Positions 34,315-43,008 of a DNA stretch of 64,000 bases are shown one piece after another. Origin of the DNA: JANNVK01 sp031430435 (GTDB lineage: Bacteria > Acidobacteriota > Blastocatellia > Pyrinomonadales > Pyrinomonadaceae); the NCBI GenBank assembly GCA_031430435.1, contig JANPBM010000110.1, positions 181,510-245,509 of the forward strand, in the 5' to 3' direction. The position numbers were made by a program, and so were the translations under genes. Positions within the stretch are counted from its first letter, which is position 1; each line of letters begins with the position of its first letter. Below the pieces are notes generated by a model, which was not told the DNA's origin, ran no database searches, and saw only the letters and a program-made list of their open reading frames with translations.

Positions 34315-35415
34315 CTAAACATTGAACCTGAAATCCACCACATCGCCGTCCTGCATAATATATTCTTTGCCTTCCAAGCGTGCTAAACCTTGTTCGCTGG
34401 CAGCTTTACGGGTTCCGCATTTTACTAAATCATCGTAGCCGATAATTTCCGCACGAATAAATCCACGTTCGATGTCGCTGTGGATTTCGCCGGCGGCTTG
34501 CGGTGCTTTGGTGCCGATTTTTATTGTCCACGCCCGAACTTCTTTTTCTCCGGCGGTTAAATACGACATTAAACCGAGCATTTTGTACGCCGATTTAATC
34601 AATTTATCAACACCGCTTGAAGTTACGCCGACATCGTTTAAAAATTCTGCACGCTCTTCGGGTTCAAGTGCGACCAAATCTGCTTCCAGTTTTGCACAAA
34701 TAATTACAACTTCCGCATTTTCAGAATTTGCATGGTCTTTAACGGCTTTAACGTGCGGATTTTCGTCCGGATTACCGAGCGAATCTTCGTCAACATTTGC
34801 CGCGTAAATGGTCGGTTTTGACGACAAAAGAAACCAGCTTTTGACGATTGCTTTTTCATCATCGGTTAAATCTACACTCCGAATCGGACGACCTTCTTCC
34901 AATACAGGCAAGATTTTATCCAAAATTTCAATCTCGATTTTAGCAACTTTATCGCCGGCTCTGGCACCTTTTTGAGCTTTTTCTTTGCGTTTTTCGCACG
35001 AAGCAAGGTCTGCCAACGCCAGTTCGATTTGAATCGTTTCAATATCACGAATCGGATTAACCGAGCCTTCAACGTGAATGATATTATCATCGTCAAAACA
35101 TCTGACAACTTGAATCACCGCATCGGTTTCGCGGATATTGGCGAGAAACTGATTGCCCAAGCCTTCGCCTTTCGACGCACCGCGAACCAAGCCCGCAATG
35201 TCGACAAATTCAACGGTTGCAGGCACAACTTTCTGTGCTTTGTTCAATTTTTCAAGCACCGCAAGTCGTTCGTCAGGCACGGCAACCACGCCGACGTTCG
35301 GCTCGATTGTCGCAAACGGATAATTTGCCGCAAGTGCTGATTCTTGTGCGGTTAAAGCGTTAAATAAAGTAGATTTTCCAACGTTGGGCAACCCAACAAT
35401 TCCGGCTTGTAGCAT
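34315..35415 (-). CDS. ychF: Redox-regulated ATPase YchF
   Basis: 366 residues. P-loop GLPNVGKSTLFNALTAQES (from residue 8), G3-like VDIAGLVRGASKGEGLGNQF and the C-terminal TGS-type domain (AWTIKIGTKAPQAAGEIH) are as in YchF/OLA1. It is an Obg-like ATPase that binds ribosomes. The start forms MLQAGIVG as in homologues. Confidence 0.97.
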   Translation of the reverse strand: MLQAGIVGLPNVGKSTLFNALTAQESALAANYPFATIEPNVGVVAVPDERLAVLEKLNKAQKVVPATVEFVDIAGLVRGASKGEGLGNQFLANIRETDAVIQVVRCFDDDNIIHVEGSVNPIRDIETIQIELALADLASCEKRKEKAQKGARAGDKVAKIEIEILDKILPVLEEGRPIRSVDLTDDEKAIVKSWFLLSSKPTIYAANVDEDSLGNPDENPHVKAVKDHANSENAEVVIICAKLEADLVALEPEERAEFLNDVGVTSSGVDKLIKSAYKMLGLMSYLTAGEKEVRAWTIKIGTKAPQAAGEIHSDIERGFIRAEIIGYDDLVKCGTRKAASEQGLARLEGKEYIMQDGDVVDFRFNV

Positions 35416-35421
35416 AAAATA

Positions 35422-35453
35422 AATTAAAAATTACGAATTAAAAATTAAAAATT
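35422..35453. repeat. Dispersed A+T-rich intergenic repeat, copy 2
   Basis: Thirty-two bases identical to 24754-24785, placed directly upstream of the ychF start as copy 1 is directly upstream of yidC. A degenerate reverse version occurs near 35507-35530 before the next gene's stop. Confidence 0.65.
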
Positions 35454-35523
35454 TGAAATCAAAAACGATAATTGTAACCTTTATTGTGAGTTTTACGAAA
35501 CGAAAATTCATAATTCGTAAATT

Positions 35524-37068
35524 TTAATTCTTAATTTTCAAAGCGGCTTCGGCAATGTTCGCAATCCACCAAAACGCACCTTTTACGCCCAGATGATCGA
35601 ACATTAAACGGTAAACTTTCGGATGCAGACGAGCGGTTTTCGCCAAAACTTTTTTGAAAGATGAAAATGTAACGCGGTCTTGAAAAAGTTCTTGAGCAAT
35701 ACCGTTATCGAGTTGACTCAACGCCAACATCACGGCGTTCATCGTCTCATTAACGACAAAAGATTGGCTGTTCGGCGTTGGTCGCATAAATTCGGCAAGG
35801 CTCGACATTTGGGCGACATTGGCTTCGTAAGCGTTTATTTGATTCAGAGTTTTTTCGTAGAAACTGTTGTGTAATAAGGCTTTTTCAGTTCCGTTTGTGA
35901 GTTTGCGAAGATTGCGGACATGCGAGCCGAAACCGCAAAATGTCAACGGCGAAGACAACCCCGCCGCATCGCCGACCAATAAAATTCTGTCGGTTGCGGT
36001 GCGTTTTTGATTTTTCCAACCAAGGTGATGCACGCTCGGAATATAGCCGAAAACAGGTTTTATAATCTCGAAATTCTCGCCTTTTGCTTTGTAACTCGGC
36101 AGTTTTTCAAAATAATCTTCAAACAATTTGAACAATGATTTGTCGGCTTTTGACTCGACCGAATCGTAAAAAAATAAATATGTCGTGTATTCGTCCTTCA
36201 ACGGATTTCCCGCAAACCCTTCCCAAATAAGCTGTCTGTCATCGGAAATATCTTCGTTTGAAACTAGAATTTCACCGATTGTAAAATCAACTTCGGTGTC
36301 TGATTTTCCGCGTTGAAAGCCTTTTGAAACGGTTCCGACCGTCGGGCAAACGTGCGTTATCGAACGACCGTTGTTTATCTGCCTTGAAACGGCGGAATTT
36401 GTTCCCGTTGCGTCAACAAACATCTTCGCCGCGAAAAATCTACCGTTTTCGCACTCGATTACAACGCGATTTTTTTGCACAAACGCCCTTACAAACCGCA
36501 GATTATCAATCACGTTTGAACCTGTTTCAAGCAGTTTTCGCCTCGCAATCTCAAGCAAAACATCGGCTTCAATCGCCACATCCAAAACATTATCCATAAA
36601 AAGTTTCGGAGTTTTGACGGACGAATTTCCGTCGAAAAATTTCACAAAACCTGTTTCGTAACGATTCGCGACCGCCGTTTCAATTTCTTCGAGCGTAAAA
36701 AGTCCCGCGTGAACAAACTCCAAAAGTTCGGAGTCCGAGATATTCCAATCTCGATGAGTTTTGCCGACCGTGTGTGCGTCAAAGACTAAACACTTGCGAT
36801 TAAACGATTTAGACATCGTGGCGGCGTGAAGTAATCCAAGTGTTCCGCCGGCGTAAATGATGTCGAATTCGGCTTCGATAGTTGCGTTTTTCGGTTCCGT
36901 GTCGTAAAAAATCACTTCGTCAAATTTATTCGGATTTTCGCGGGTGTGATTCCAACGTTGCTCGATTTCGTAAATTCTCGCCAACCACGCTTCAAAATTC
37001 GGCAAATGCGAAAGGCTTTGCACCGTTGCGGGGAAATTTTTACGGACTTCGGAAATCGAAAATTGCAT
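35524..37068 (-). CDS. FAD-dependent oxidoreductase, lycopene-cyclase/GGR-like
   Basis: 514 residues from the ATG at 37068 (QFSISEVRKNFPATVQ), preferred over an upstream in-frame ATG whose residues come from repeat sequence. A dinucleotide-binding fold appears as FDIIYAGGTLGLLHAATMS (near 65-83), although the usual GxGxxG is altered to AGGTLG. A second flavin motif LLVGDAAGLSSPLTFCGFGS occurs near residue 320. It resembles geranylgeranyl-reductase or lycopene-cyclase proteins. The substrate is not predictable, and no carotenoid gene is nearby. Confidence 0.75.
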   Translation of the reverse strand: MQFSISEVRKNFPATVQSLSHLPNFEAWLARIYEIEQRWNHTRENPNKFDEVIFYDTEPKNATIEAEFDIIYAGGTLGLLHAATMSKSFNRKCLVFDAHTVGKTHRDWNISDSELLEFVHAGLFTLEEIETAVANRYETGFVKFFDGNSSVKTPKLFMDNVLDVAIEADVLLEIARRKLLETGSNVIDNLRFVRAFVQKNRVVIECENGRFFAAKMFVDATGTNSAVSRQINNGRSITHVCPTVGTVSKGFQRGKSDTEVDFTIGEILVSNEDISDDRQLIWEGFAGNPLKDEYTTYLFFYDSVESKADKSLFKLFEDYFEKLPSYKAKGENFEIIKPVFGYIPSVHHLGWKNQKRTATDRILLVGDAAGLSSPLTFCGFGSHVRNLRKLTNGTEKALLHNSFYEKTLNQINAYEANVAQMSSLAEFMRPTPNSQSFVVNETMNAVMLALSQLDNGIAQELFQDRVTFSSFKKVLAKTARLHPKVYRLMFDHLGVKGAFWWIANIAEAALKIKN

Positions 37069-37101
37069 AAAACTATTGTAGCAAAAAGTTTGTGAGAATT
37101 T

Positions 37102-37210
37102 GTAACGCAAAGAACGCAAAGAACGCAAAGGTCTAGCCAAGTTACGCGAAGATTTTTTATAGTTTTTTACTTTGCGATCTTTGCGAAACCTTTCCGAACC
37201 TTTGCGTTAC
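37102..37210. repeat. Inverted-repeat element with three GCAAAG-type steps
   Basis: GTAACGCAAAG (37102-37112) is the reverse complement of CTTTGCGTTAC (37200-37210), and three tandem AACGCAAAG units lie at 37103-37130. The element fills the space between the FAD gene and threonine aldolase. It is related to the words at 25806, 32779 and 39087. Confidence 0.5.
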
Positions 37211-37212
37211 AA

Positions 37213-38247
37213 CTATTTTCCAAGTACATTTTGTAAAACCGATAAAGTTTTTTCAATGTCTTCACGGCTTACGTCATAATGCGTAACCATTCGGATTGCT
37301 TTGCCGAAAGGAATCGCTAAAATGTTGTGTTCCTTGAGTTTATCGCAGATTTCAGCCGAAGTTTTGCCTGTTTTCGTAACATCGAAAATAACGATATTTG
37401 TCTGAACTCTTTCCGCGTCAATCGAAATTCCTTTGATATTCGCGACACCTTCGGCAAGACGTTTCGCATTTTCGTGATCGATGTGCAGAATTTTCGGCGA
37501 TTCGGTCAAAGCAATCAAACCTGCCGCCGCCAAAATTCCGACTTGACGCATTCCGCCGCCGAATCTTTTACGCCAAACTCTGGCTTCCGCGATAAAATCT
37601 TTTGTCCCCAAAAGCATCGAACCAACGGGCGAACCCAAACCTTTCGACAAACAAAACTGCACCGAATCAACATCTTTCGTCAGATTTTTTGCCGTTTCAT
37701 TTTGGGCAACAATCGAGTTAAAAATTCTTGCACCGTCAAGATGAACAGGAATGTTCAAAGCATGAGATTTTTCGCAAATTTCGCTCGTATCCGTTCCGGA
37801 CATTACACTTCCGCCGCCGAAGTTGTGCGTATTTTCGAGGCAAATCAAACCTGTCGGACACGCATAATACGGCTGATTGATATGCAAAGCCGACTCGATT
37901 TCCGCCCAAGTGAGCATTCCGTTATCGTTCGCGGAACGTACAGGGCGAATCATCACACCGGAAACAATCGACGGCGAACCCATTTCGTAATTAAAGATAT
38001 GTCCGCGTTCTTCGATAACAACTTCGTCACCCGCTTTTGTGTGAAGTTTGACGGCAATCTGGTTGCCCATCGAACCTGTCGGGACAAAAATCGCCGCTTC
38101 TTTGCCGAAAAGTTCCGCCGCCGTTTCCTGCAAACGATTCACGGTCGGATCTTCTCCGTAAACATCGTCGCCGACTTCCGCTTCCGCCATCGCTTTACGC
38201 ATCGCGGGCGTAGGTTTTGTAACTGTATCGCTTCTTAAATCAATCAT
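37213..38247 (-). CDS. ltaE: Low-specificity L-threonine aldolase
   Basis: 344 residues. MIDLRSDTVTKPTPAMRKAM is the typical start, followed by IFVPTGSMGNQIAV, NTHNFGGGSVM, PVHLDGARIFNS and the pyridoxal lysine in QFCLSKGLGSPVGSML. The enzyme splits L-threonine (and allo-threonine) into glycine and acetaldehyde. Single gene on the minus strand, 75 bp downstream of the DUF2939-like gene. Confidence 0.93.
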   Translation of the reverse strand: MIDLRSDTVTKPTPAMRKAMAEAEVGDDVYGEDPTVNRLQETAAELFGKEAAIFVPTGSMGNQIAVKLHTKAGDEVVIEERGHIFNYEMGSPSIVSGVMIRPVRSANDNGMLTWAEIESALHINQPYYACPTGLICLENTHNFGGGSVMSGTDTSEICEKSHALNIPVHLDGARIFNSIVAQNETAKNLTKDVDSVQFCLSKGLGSPVGSMLLGTKDFIAEARVWRKRFGGGMRQVGILAAAGLIALTESPKILHIDHENAKRLAEGVANIKGISIDAERVQTNIVIFDVTKTGKTSAEICDKLKEHNILAIPFGKAIRMVTHYDVSREDIEKTLSVLQNVLGK

Positions 38248-38322
38248 AATCTTTAGGGACGAGGGACAAGGTTAAAGGGAAAGCGGAAAACTTAATTTTT
38301 TAATTTCCCCTCATCCTTTTAG

Positions 38323-39066
38323 TCAAAATTGCTTCAAAATATCGCCTAAATTTTCTAACCCGAGTTGTTTTCCGATGCTTTCGATGCCGTTTTCATTCGC
38401 CATTTTCAGCAATTTTTGCCCGATGCTTTGGGCGATTTGCGTGGCTAATTTGTCGTCTTTAACCGCCGTAACTTTCCATTTATCGCCGCTCCTTTTCATC
38501 GTTAATTCGAGCGGTTTATCGGGTATTTTAGACGTAATTATCGCCGTTTCTCCGTCAATTTTGATGTCCAACGCGGTTGACGCACCTAACGCAATCATCC
38601 AATACGGGACTTTTTCGGCTTGTTTGGTTTTTTCGCGAACCAGTTTCGGCAATTCTTTTGACGCAATTTCCTTAATTTTCGGTTTTACTGCCGGCAAGCC
38701 GATTTGCAACGCTTTTGAAACTAAATCCTTCGGCAAATTTCGACCGTAAAGTTCGATTGCTTTTTCGGTAATCTGCGGCACAAAACTGTCAATAACTGCT
38801 TCCGTATCAACAAGTTGAGCAATTTGGGCAGTATCGTCGTTGCGAGCCGCTTCAACCAATAACGCCAGCGAATACTGCGGTGAATTTTTGACGCTCTGCC
38901 AATAAAAATAACCGCCGATTAAACCGATAATCAGCGAAAGAAACAAAAACCCGACCAAAAATAACAGTACTTTTTTGAAAACGCTACGCTTTTTCGGTTG
39001 TCGGTATTCGCCGAATTGCGGAATGCTTGCTTTTTGCTCATTCAGATTTACGATTATTTTTGACAT
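38323..39066 (-). CDS. Membrane-anchored protein with DUF2939-like domain
   Basis: 247 residues from the ATG at 39066. After a basic cytoplasmic stretch (QPKKRSVFKKVLLFLVGFL) there is one membrane helix (about residues 30-55) and a domain that begins NSPQYSLALLVEAARNDDTA and QIAQLVDTEAVIDSF, the pattern of DUF2939 proteins. The C-terminus is a soluble part of repeated I-x-K-x-x-L strands. Function unknown. It lies between xseA and the aldolase gene on the same strand. Confidence 0.65.
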   Translation of the reverse strand: MSKIIVNLNEQKASIPQFGEYRQPKKRSVFKKVLLFLVGFLFLSLIIGLIGGYFYWQSVKNSPQYSLALLVEAARNDDTAQIAQLVDTEAVIDSFVPQITEKAIELYGRNLPKDLVSKALQIGLPAVKPKIKEIASKELPKLVREKTKQAEKVPYWMIALGASTALDIKIDGETAIITSKIPDKPLELTMKRSGDKWKVTAVKDDKLATQIAQSIGQKLLKMANENGIESIGKQLGLENLGDILKQF

Positions 39067-39149
39067 CAGTTTAAAGCGATTTTGCACCGCAAAGACACAG
39101 AGACGCAGAGTTTTTAATCTTTGAAATTCCTATCCTTTTTCATCCGCTT

Positions 39150-40544
39150 TTATCCCTGTAAATTTGTTTCTTTTTCCAAAACTCTAGCTTTTAGTTTGCC
39201 GGTTATAAGCCGAATTTGCACGTTTTCGCCAACGTTTATTTGCTTTGCGTCGCGGATAATTTCGCCGTTCTCCTTTTGTGTCAAAGAAAAACCGCGTTTC
39301 AAAACAGACAACGGCGAAAGTGCATCCAACGAAGCCATTTTGATTTTTAACTGCTCGTCTTTTTCGTCAACAACATCTTTAACTGCTGTAACTTGACGTT
39401 GTTTAAGCAACGCTAAACGAGTTTGGTTTCCGGCGACTTTTCCCGCAAGTTTGATTGGCGAAATTTTCAGTTTTTCCAGCGTTTGCTTAGATTCAGACAA
39501 TTTTTCCGCCAACAATTCGTTCATCCGATTTTGACAATTATCAACGTGAAAACGCCAATCTCGAAGTTGATTAGGTAAATCGCGGAAAACGGTCGAAAGC
39601 GTTAATTCCTGCAAATTTGTGCGTGATTCAAGCAACTTATAATTCATCAGTTGCAATAAATCCTGTGTTCTTTGGCGTAGAAAACCTTCGATGCTGTCTT
39701 CGCGTTCGGCAACAACTTCAGCGGCGGCAGAAGGTGTCGGCGAACGCAAATCGGCAACGTAATCGGCAATCGTAAAATCTTTTTCGTGTCCGACGGCGGA
39801 AATTATCGGGATTTCCGAAGCACGAATCGTGCGGGCAAGTTGTTCTTCGTTAAACGCCCACAAATCTTCCGCCGAACCGCCGCCGCGACCAACAATTAAA
39901 ACGTCTATCTTCTCCGGTTCCTTGCAATTACGGTTAAATTCGTTGGCGGTTAAAATTGCGTTGCGGATTTCTTCGGGTGCGTGTTCGCCTTGGACGCGAG
40001 TCGGAATCAGGACGATACTGACAGTTTTTGTGCGGCGTGAAAGTACGTGCAGAATGTCGAAAAATGCGGCACCGTTGGGCGATGTAACAACGCCGACTCG
40101 TTTCGGAAACATCGGAATCGGACGCTTTAATTCATCATCAAAAAGCCTTTCTTTGCCTAACTTTAGCTTGATTTGTTCAAACGCAATTTTCAATGCACCT
40201 TCGCCGTAAGGTTCAAGCGTTTCAACCAAAAGTTGATATTCTCCGCGAGGTTCGTAAACGGTTAATTTTCCGCGAACGCGAACCTGCAAACCGTCAAAAG
40301 GTTTGAATCTGATGCGTGAATTATTGCGGATATAGCAAGCGGATTTGAGCTGAGAAAAACCGTCGTTGAGCGTAAAATACCAATGTCCGGAACTTGCGGC
40401 GGCAAAATTCACGATCTCGCCTTCAACCCAAACGGACGAAAAACGGCGTTCAAGTTCGCTTTTGACGTTTGAATTTACTTCGGAAACAGTCAACGGACGA
40501 TTTTCGGTTTCGTCGAAAAGTGATTGTAAAAGCGGCGATTTCAT
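39150..40544 (-). CDS. xseA: Exodeoxyribonuclease VII large subunit
   Basis: 464 residues from the ATG at 40544 (KSPLLQSLFDETENRPLTVS), preferred over an upstream in-frame ATG at 40592. An N-terminal OB-fold (SVWVEGEIVNFAAASSGHWY) precedes the catalytic domain (GRGGGSAEDLWAFNEEQLA) and a coiled-coil C-terminus. The enzyme degrades single-stranded DNA with XseB, which is not present nearby. Divergent from the parD promoter. Confidence 0.95.
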   Translation of the reverse strand: MKSPLLQSLFDETENRPLTVSEVNSNVKSELERRFSSVWVEGEIVNFAAASSGHWYFTLNDGFSQLKSACYIRNNSRIRFKPFDGLQVRVRGKLTVYEPRGEYQLLVETLEPYGEGALKIAFEQIKLKLGKERLFDDELKRPIPMFPKRVGVVTSPNGAAFFDILHVLSRRTKTVSIVLIPTRVQGEHAPEEIRNAILTANEFNRNCKEPEKIDVLIVGRGGGSAEDLWAFNEEQLARTIRASEIPIISAVGHEKDFTIADYVADLRSPTPSAAAEVVAEREDSIEGFLRQRTQDLLQLMNYKLLESRTNLQELTLSTVFRDLPNQLRDWRFHVDNCQNRMNELLAEKLSESKQTLEKLKISPIKLAGKVAGNQTRLALLKQRQVTAVKDVVDEKDEQLKIKMASLDALSPLSVLKRGFSLTQKENGEIIRDAKQINVGENVQIRLITGKLKARVLEKETNLQG

Positions 40545-40604
40545 CTGTTTTGAATTATAACACCAAGCAAACAAAACCGATAGAATAAGCATCTTTCTTA
40601 TTTA

Positions 40605-40633
40605 TTGACAATATATCTTATTTTCTATTATAT
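40605..40633 (+). promoter_or_regulatory. Sigma-70-type promoter for parD
   Basis: A perfect -35 TTGACA (40605-40610) and -10 TTATAT (40628-40633) with a 17-base spacer lie 25 bases before the parD start; GGAG follows near 40644. Type II antitoxins often bind such sites to repress themselves. Confidence 0.75.
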
Positions 40634-40658
40634 TTTATTCAACGGAGATTTATAAATT

Positions 40659-40919
40659 ATGGCGACAATGACAATTTCTTTACCTGAAACAATGCGTGAT
40701 TTTGTTGAATCGGAAGTAGTAAACGGCGATTACGGCTCGGCGAGTGAGTTAATTCGTGAACTTGTCCGCGAACGACAAAAACGCAAAGTGCAAGAGCGTC
40801 TTGAAACTTTTTTGCTTGAAGGTTTGGAAAGCGGTCAGCCGATAGAAATTACGCAAGATTATTTAACCGAACGGCGAAGATTACTGCGGAAAAAACTTGA
40901 AAAGGAAAACCTCGATTAA
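40659..40919 (+). CDS. parD: ParD-family ribbon-helix-helix antitoxin
   Basis: 86 residues. An N-terminal ribbon-helix-helix DNA-binding part (ATMTISLPETMRDFVESEVV, then YGSASELIRELVRER) is followed by a charged helix and a C-terminal toxin-binding tail rich in Arg and Lys. Antitoxins of this type repress their own promoter, which is immediately upstream. The stop overlaps the start of the toxin gene by one base. Confidence 0.85.
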   Translation: MATMTISLPETMRDFVESEVVNGDYGSASELIRELVRERQKRKVQERLETFLLEGLESGQPIEITQDYLTERRRLLRKKLEKENLD

Positions 40920-41240
40920 TGAAACTCACCTTATTTTTATTGCCTCAAGCGGAAAAAGATATTGATTTGCATTGTGATTTTTTTGCTCAAAAAAGTGTTG
41001 AGAAAGCCTTAAATTTTGACCACGCAGTTTTTGAAACTTTCGAGCGTTTATGCGAAATGCCGAATATCGGAGCAGAAAGAAATTACGAAAATCCGAAACT
41101 TTTCGGCGTTCGTCTGTGGTTTGTCAAAGGCTTTGAAAAATACATAGTTCACGATACTTAATAAATCCAAAAAAACTATTAAAGTAGTTAGAAGCACTTT
41201 AATGAGTGCTTCAAATGAACTATTATATAAGCCTGAATGA
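40919..41240 (+). pseudogene. parE: ParE/RelE-type toxin with +1 frameshift near the C-terminus
   Basis: The zero frame gives 80 residues of a ParE-type toxin (LFLLPQAEKDIDLHCDFFAQ, then LFGVRLWFVKGFEKYIVHDT) and stops at 41159-41161, short of the usual 95-100. In the +1 frame, sequence from 41148 to 41240 reads FTILNKSKKTIKVVRSTLMS and then SASNELLYKPE, resembling the missing toxin C-terminus (the K-x-I-x-V-x-R strand). I therefore read one gene broken by a single-base frameshift, or possibly a deliberate slip site. The +1 frame stop overlaps the next gene's start (ATGA). Confidence 0.6.
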
Positions 41241-41710
41241 AACAAGAACTGCCTAAGACCGTCAACTTAAATCACTTACTAATGTCTCTAATCGGACTCA
41301 ATGATATTCAAGTAGAGGAATTTGCAGAACAACAGTATAAAGAACTGTTTTTAAAAACGAAATACAGCGGTAATCATACAACACACGATGGACAACAAGT
41401 TTCATTTGCATTAGAACGATTTAGACATGCTTTCTTTAAATCGCCTAAAAAGAACGAGATCGAAAAAAGTAGAGTTGAACGAATGAAATGGATTTTACCG
41501 ATCATTCAAGGCAAAGCACTAAACTATACTTGTTGGCTTATAAATGATAGAGGAGTAATAAAAAGGCTTTATATTTGTTACCCTTTGGTGTTTGTTATTT
41601 GGTTAGAACCTTCTTTAGAAGTCGGCAAGTGGATATTTTCATCAGCTTACCCTGCGAGTAGAGCTAAAATCAGAGAGTATTTAGAAAATCGAGTTGAAGA
41701 AATAAAATAA
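41237..41710 (+). CDS. Unknown protein with possible BECR-type nuclease pattern
   Basis: 157 residues, soluble. Visible segments are NHTTHDGQQVSFALERFRHA, SRVERMKWILPIIQGK, and YICYPLVFVIWLEPSLEVGK followed by WIFSSAYPASRAKIREYLEN. The order (HxxHDG, a basic R-x-E-R, a W-x-x-P-I-I helix, then two aromatic strands) resembles small RNase-like (BECR-fold) proteins of phages and toxin systems, but the match is by pattern only. The start ATG overlaps the +1-frame stop of parE, which suggests coupled expression. A toxin, or a partner in the parDE islet, is possible. Confidence 0.5.
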   Translation: MKQELPKTVNLNHLLMSLIGLNDIQVEEFAEQQYKELFLKTKYSGNHTTHDGQQVSFALERFRHAFFKSPKKNEIEKSRVERMKWILPIIQGKALNYTCWLINDRGVIKRLYICYPLVFVIWLEPSLEVGKWIFSSAYPASRAKIREYLENRVEEIK

Positions 41711-41711
41711 A

Positions 41712-41921
41712 TGCCCTTGTTCAAAAGGCACAAGGGCAAAAGCCAACGCCTAGAAATAACTAGGCACTGTTTCTAGTAGAATCTTGTATAGCGGAGTGGT
41801 CTACGCCGACAATATGCTAGAAGCATCATAGTAAGAATAAATCAATTCTTACTATGATGCAACCAAAAACGCTTTGTATGAAAAGTTTATGCCATAGTAA
41901 GAATAAATCATTCTTACTATG
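41712..41921. repeat. Cluster of perfect hairpins after the TA islet
   Basis: Four separate perfect hairpins lie in 210 bp directly after the stop of the 41237 gene: a 9-bp stem (41712-41720 with 41730-41738), a 6-bp stem (41748-41753 with 41760-41765), a 16-bp stem (41823-41838 with 41845-41860), and a second version of the last one with a 12-bp stem (41893-41904 with 41910-41921). The last two share CATAGTAAGAATAAATC. No ORF occupies the region to 42104. It could be a structured non-coding RNA, an insertion scar or a terminator group. Confidence 0.6.
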
Positions 41922-42104
41922 ATGCAACACTTGTCTCATACTAATATGTAACAAGTTGAAACTAAATTTATCTAATCGTTGCAAGACTGTTTAAATACAT
42001 GGTGATAAGTTTCGATAATATAGCATTTCAAAAGAGCGTAAACAAATTTAGCCATATTAACTTGAGAATTTTCTGACGCATATTCACTTTTTATGGTTTA
42101 AAGC

Positions 42105-42887
42105 CTAATTTATTAACTTTTGCCCAACCGCAATCACTTTTCGGCTGTCGTTTTCCTGCACAAAAACCACTATTCGCAAATCTTTTCGCTTCCATTTTGC
42201 GTCAAATTGCGGTTGTGTTTCAATCTCGAAAGATTTTTGATCGCTGGTGATCGAACCGATTGATTTCAGTTCGCGGACAACCGAATCGTGTTCCAGTTTT
42301 CGACCGCCGTTTTCGCCGCGTTTTACGTCGGTTGAAAGGTTATCTTCTGCGATTGCAATGTTTACGCTTGCGTCTTTGTGTGTCGGAAGTTCGGAAATTT
42401 TAATTTTTAAGTTTGTCTCTTTTTCTAAATTAAGTTCAATTTTTCCTTTTTCATTCTTTGGTGCGGCGTTCATTGCGAGCGAGATTTTCGCCAAATTACT
42501 GCCGACAAATTCGTTCGTGCCGTCCACCACCATTTGCGGCGTGTAACTTCCGCCGGTTTGCAGTGCGTCGGCGTAATTTTCTTGCCGTTGCGTAAAAAAC
42601 TTGGACGCAAAATCGTCTTTCCAACCTAATCTGTCCCAATAATCAACATGAAAAGCCAGCGTGATTATTTCTGCGTTCGCGTAAGGTTGCTCGGTTCGCA
42701 AAATCGCCAACGCTTTATCAGCCGGCGGACAACTTGAACAACCTTCGCTTGTAAACAGTTCAACCAACACAGATTGTTTGGCTTTAGTTTGCACAATCGG
42801 TTTCTCATCTTTCTTTGTTTGGCTTTCAACCGTTTGCATCGCACAACCCGAAAATAAAATCACAGTCAATAAAAACACATATTTCAT
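42105..42887 (-). CDS. DUF1223 thioredoxin-like lipoprotein
   Basis: 260 residues from the ATG at 42887, chosen because a lipoprotein signal (LTVILFSGC) follows directly; the longer frame would run into the divergent DUF2807 gene. The family motif VELFTSEGCSSCPPADKALA carries a CSSC pair. The C-terminus reads RIVVFVQENDSRKVIAVGQK. DUF1223 proteins have a thioredoxin-like fold with unknown function, often periplasmic. Divergent from the DUF2807 gene by about 120 bp. Confidence 0.85.
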   Translation of the reverse strand: MKYVFLLTVILFSGCAMQTVESQTKKDEKPIVQTKAKQSVLVELFTSEGCSSCPPADKALAILRTEQPYANAEIITLAFHVDYWDRLGWKDDFASKFFTQRQENYADALQTGGSYTPQMVVDGTNEFVGSNLAKISLAMNAAPKNEKGKIELNLEKETNLKIKISELPTHKDASVNIAIAEDNLSTDVKRGENGGRKLEHDSVVRELKSIGSITSDQKSFEIETQPQFDAKWKRKDLRIVVFVQENDSRKVIAVGQKLIN

Positions 42888-43008
42888 AACTTGATTATAC
42901 ATAAATTCGATGGTTTTATTCCCGAATAAAATTTGTGTGAACTTTTCTCGGACAAAGTGCGTTTGTTTATTCAAGGGCATTTCCTTAAATTCATTTCGGA
43001 GAAAGTTT

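Noticed and set aside
37327..38238. A 303-codon open frame on the plus strand
   Set aside because: It lies wholly antisense to the clear threonine aldolase gene, has no ribosome site and its protein is Arg/Phe/Cys-rich without any domain.
41823..41921. Repeats considered as a CRISPR array
   Set aside because: Only two hairpin copies of unequal stem length, a single spacer-like gap and no cas genes.
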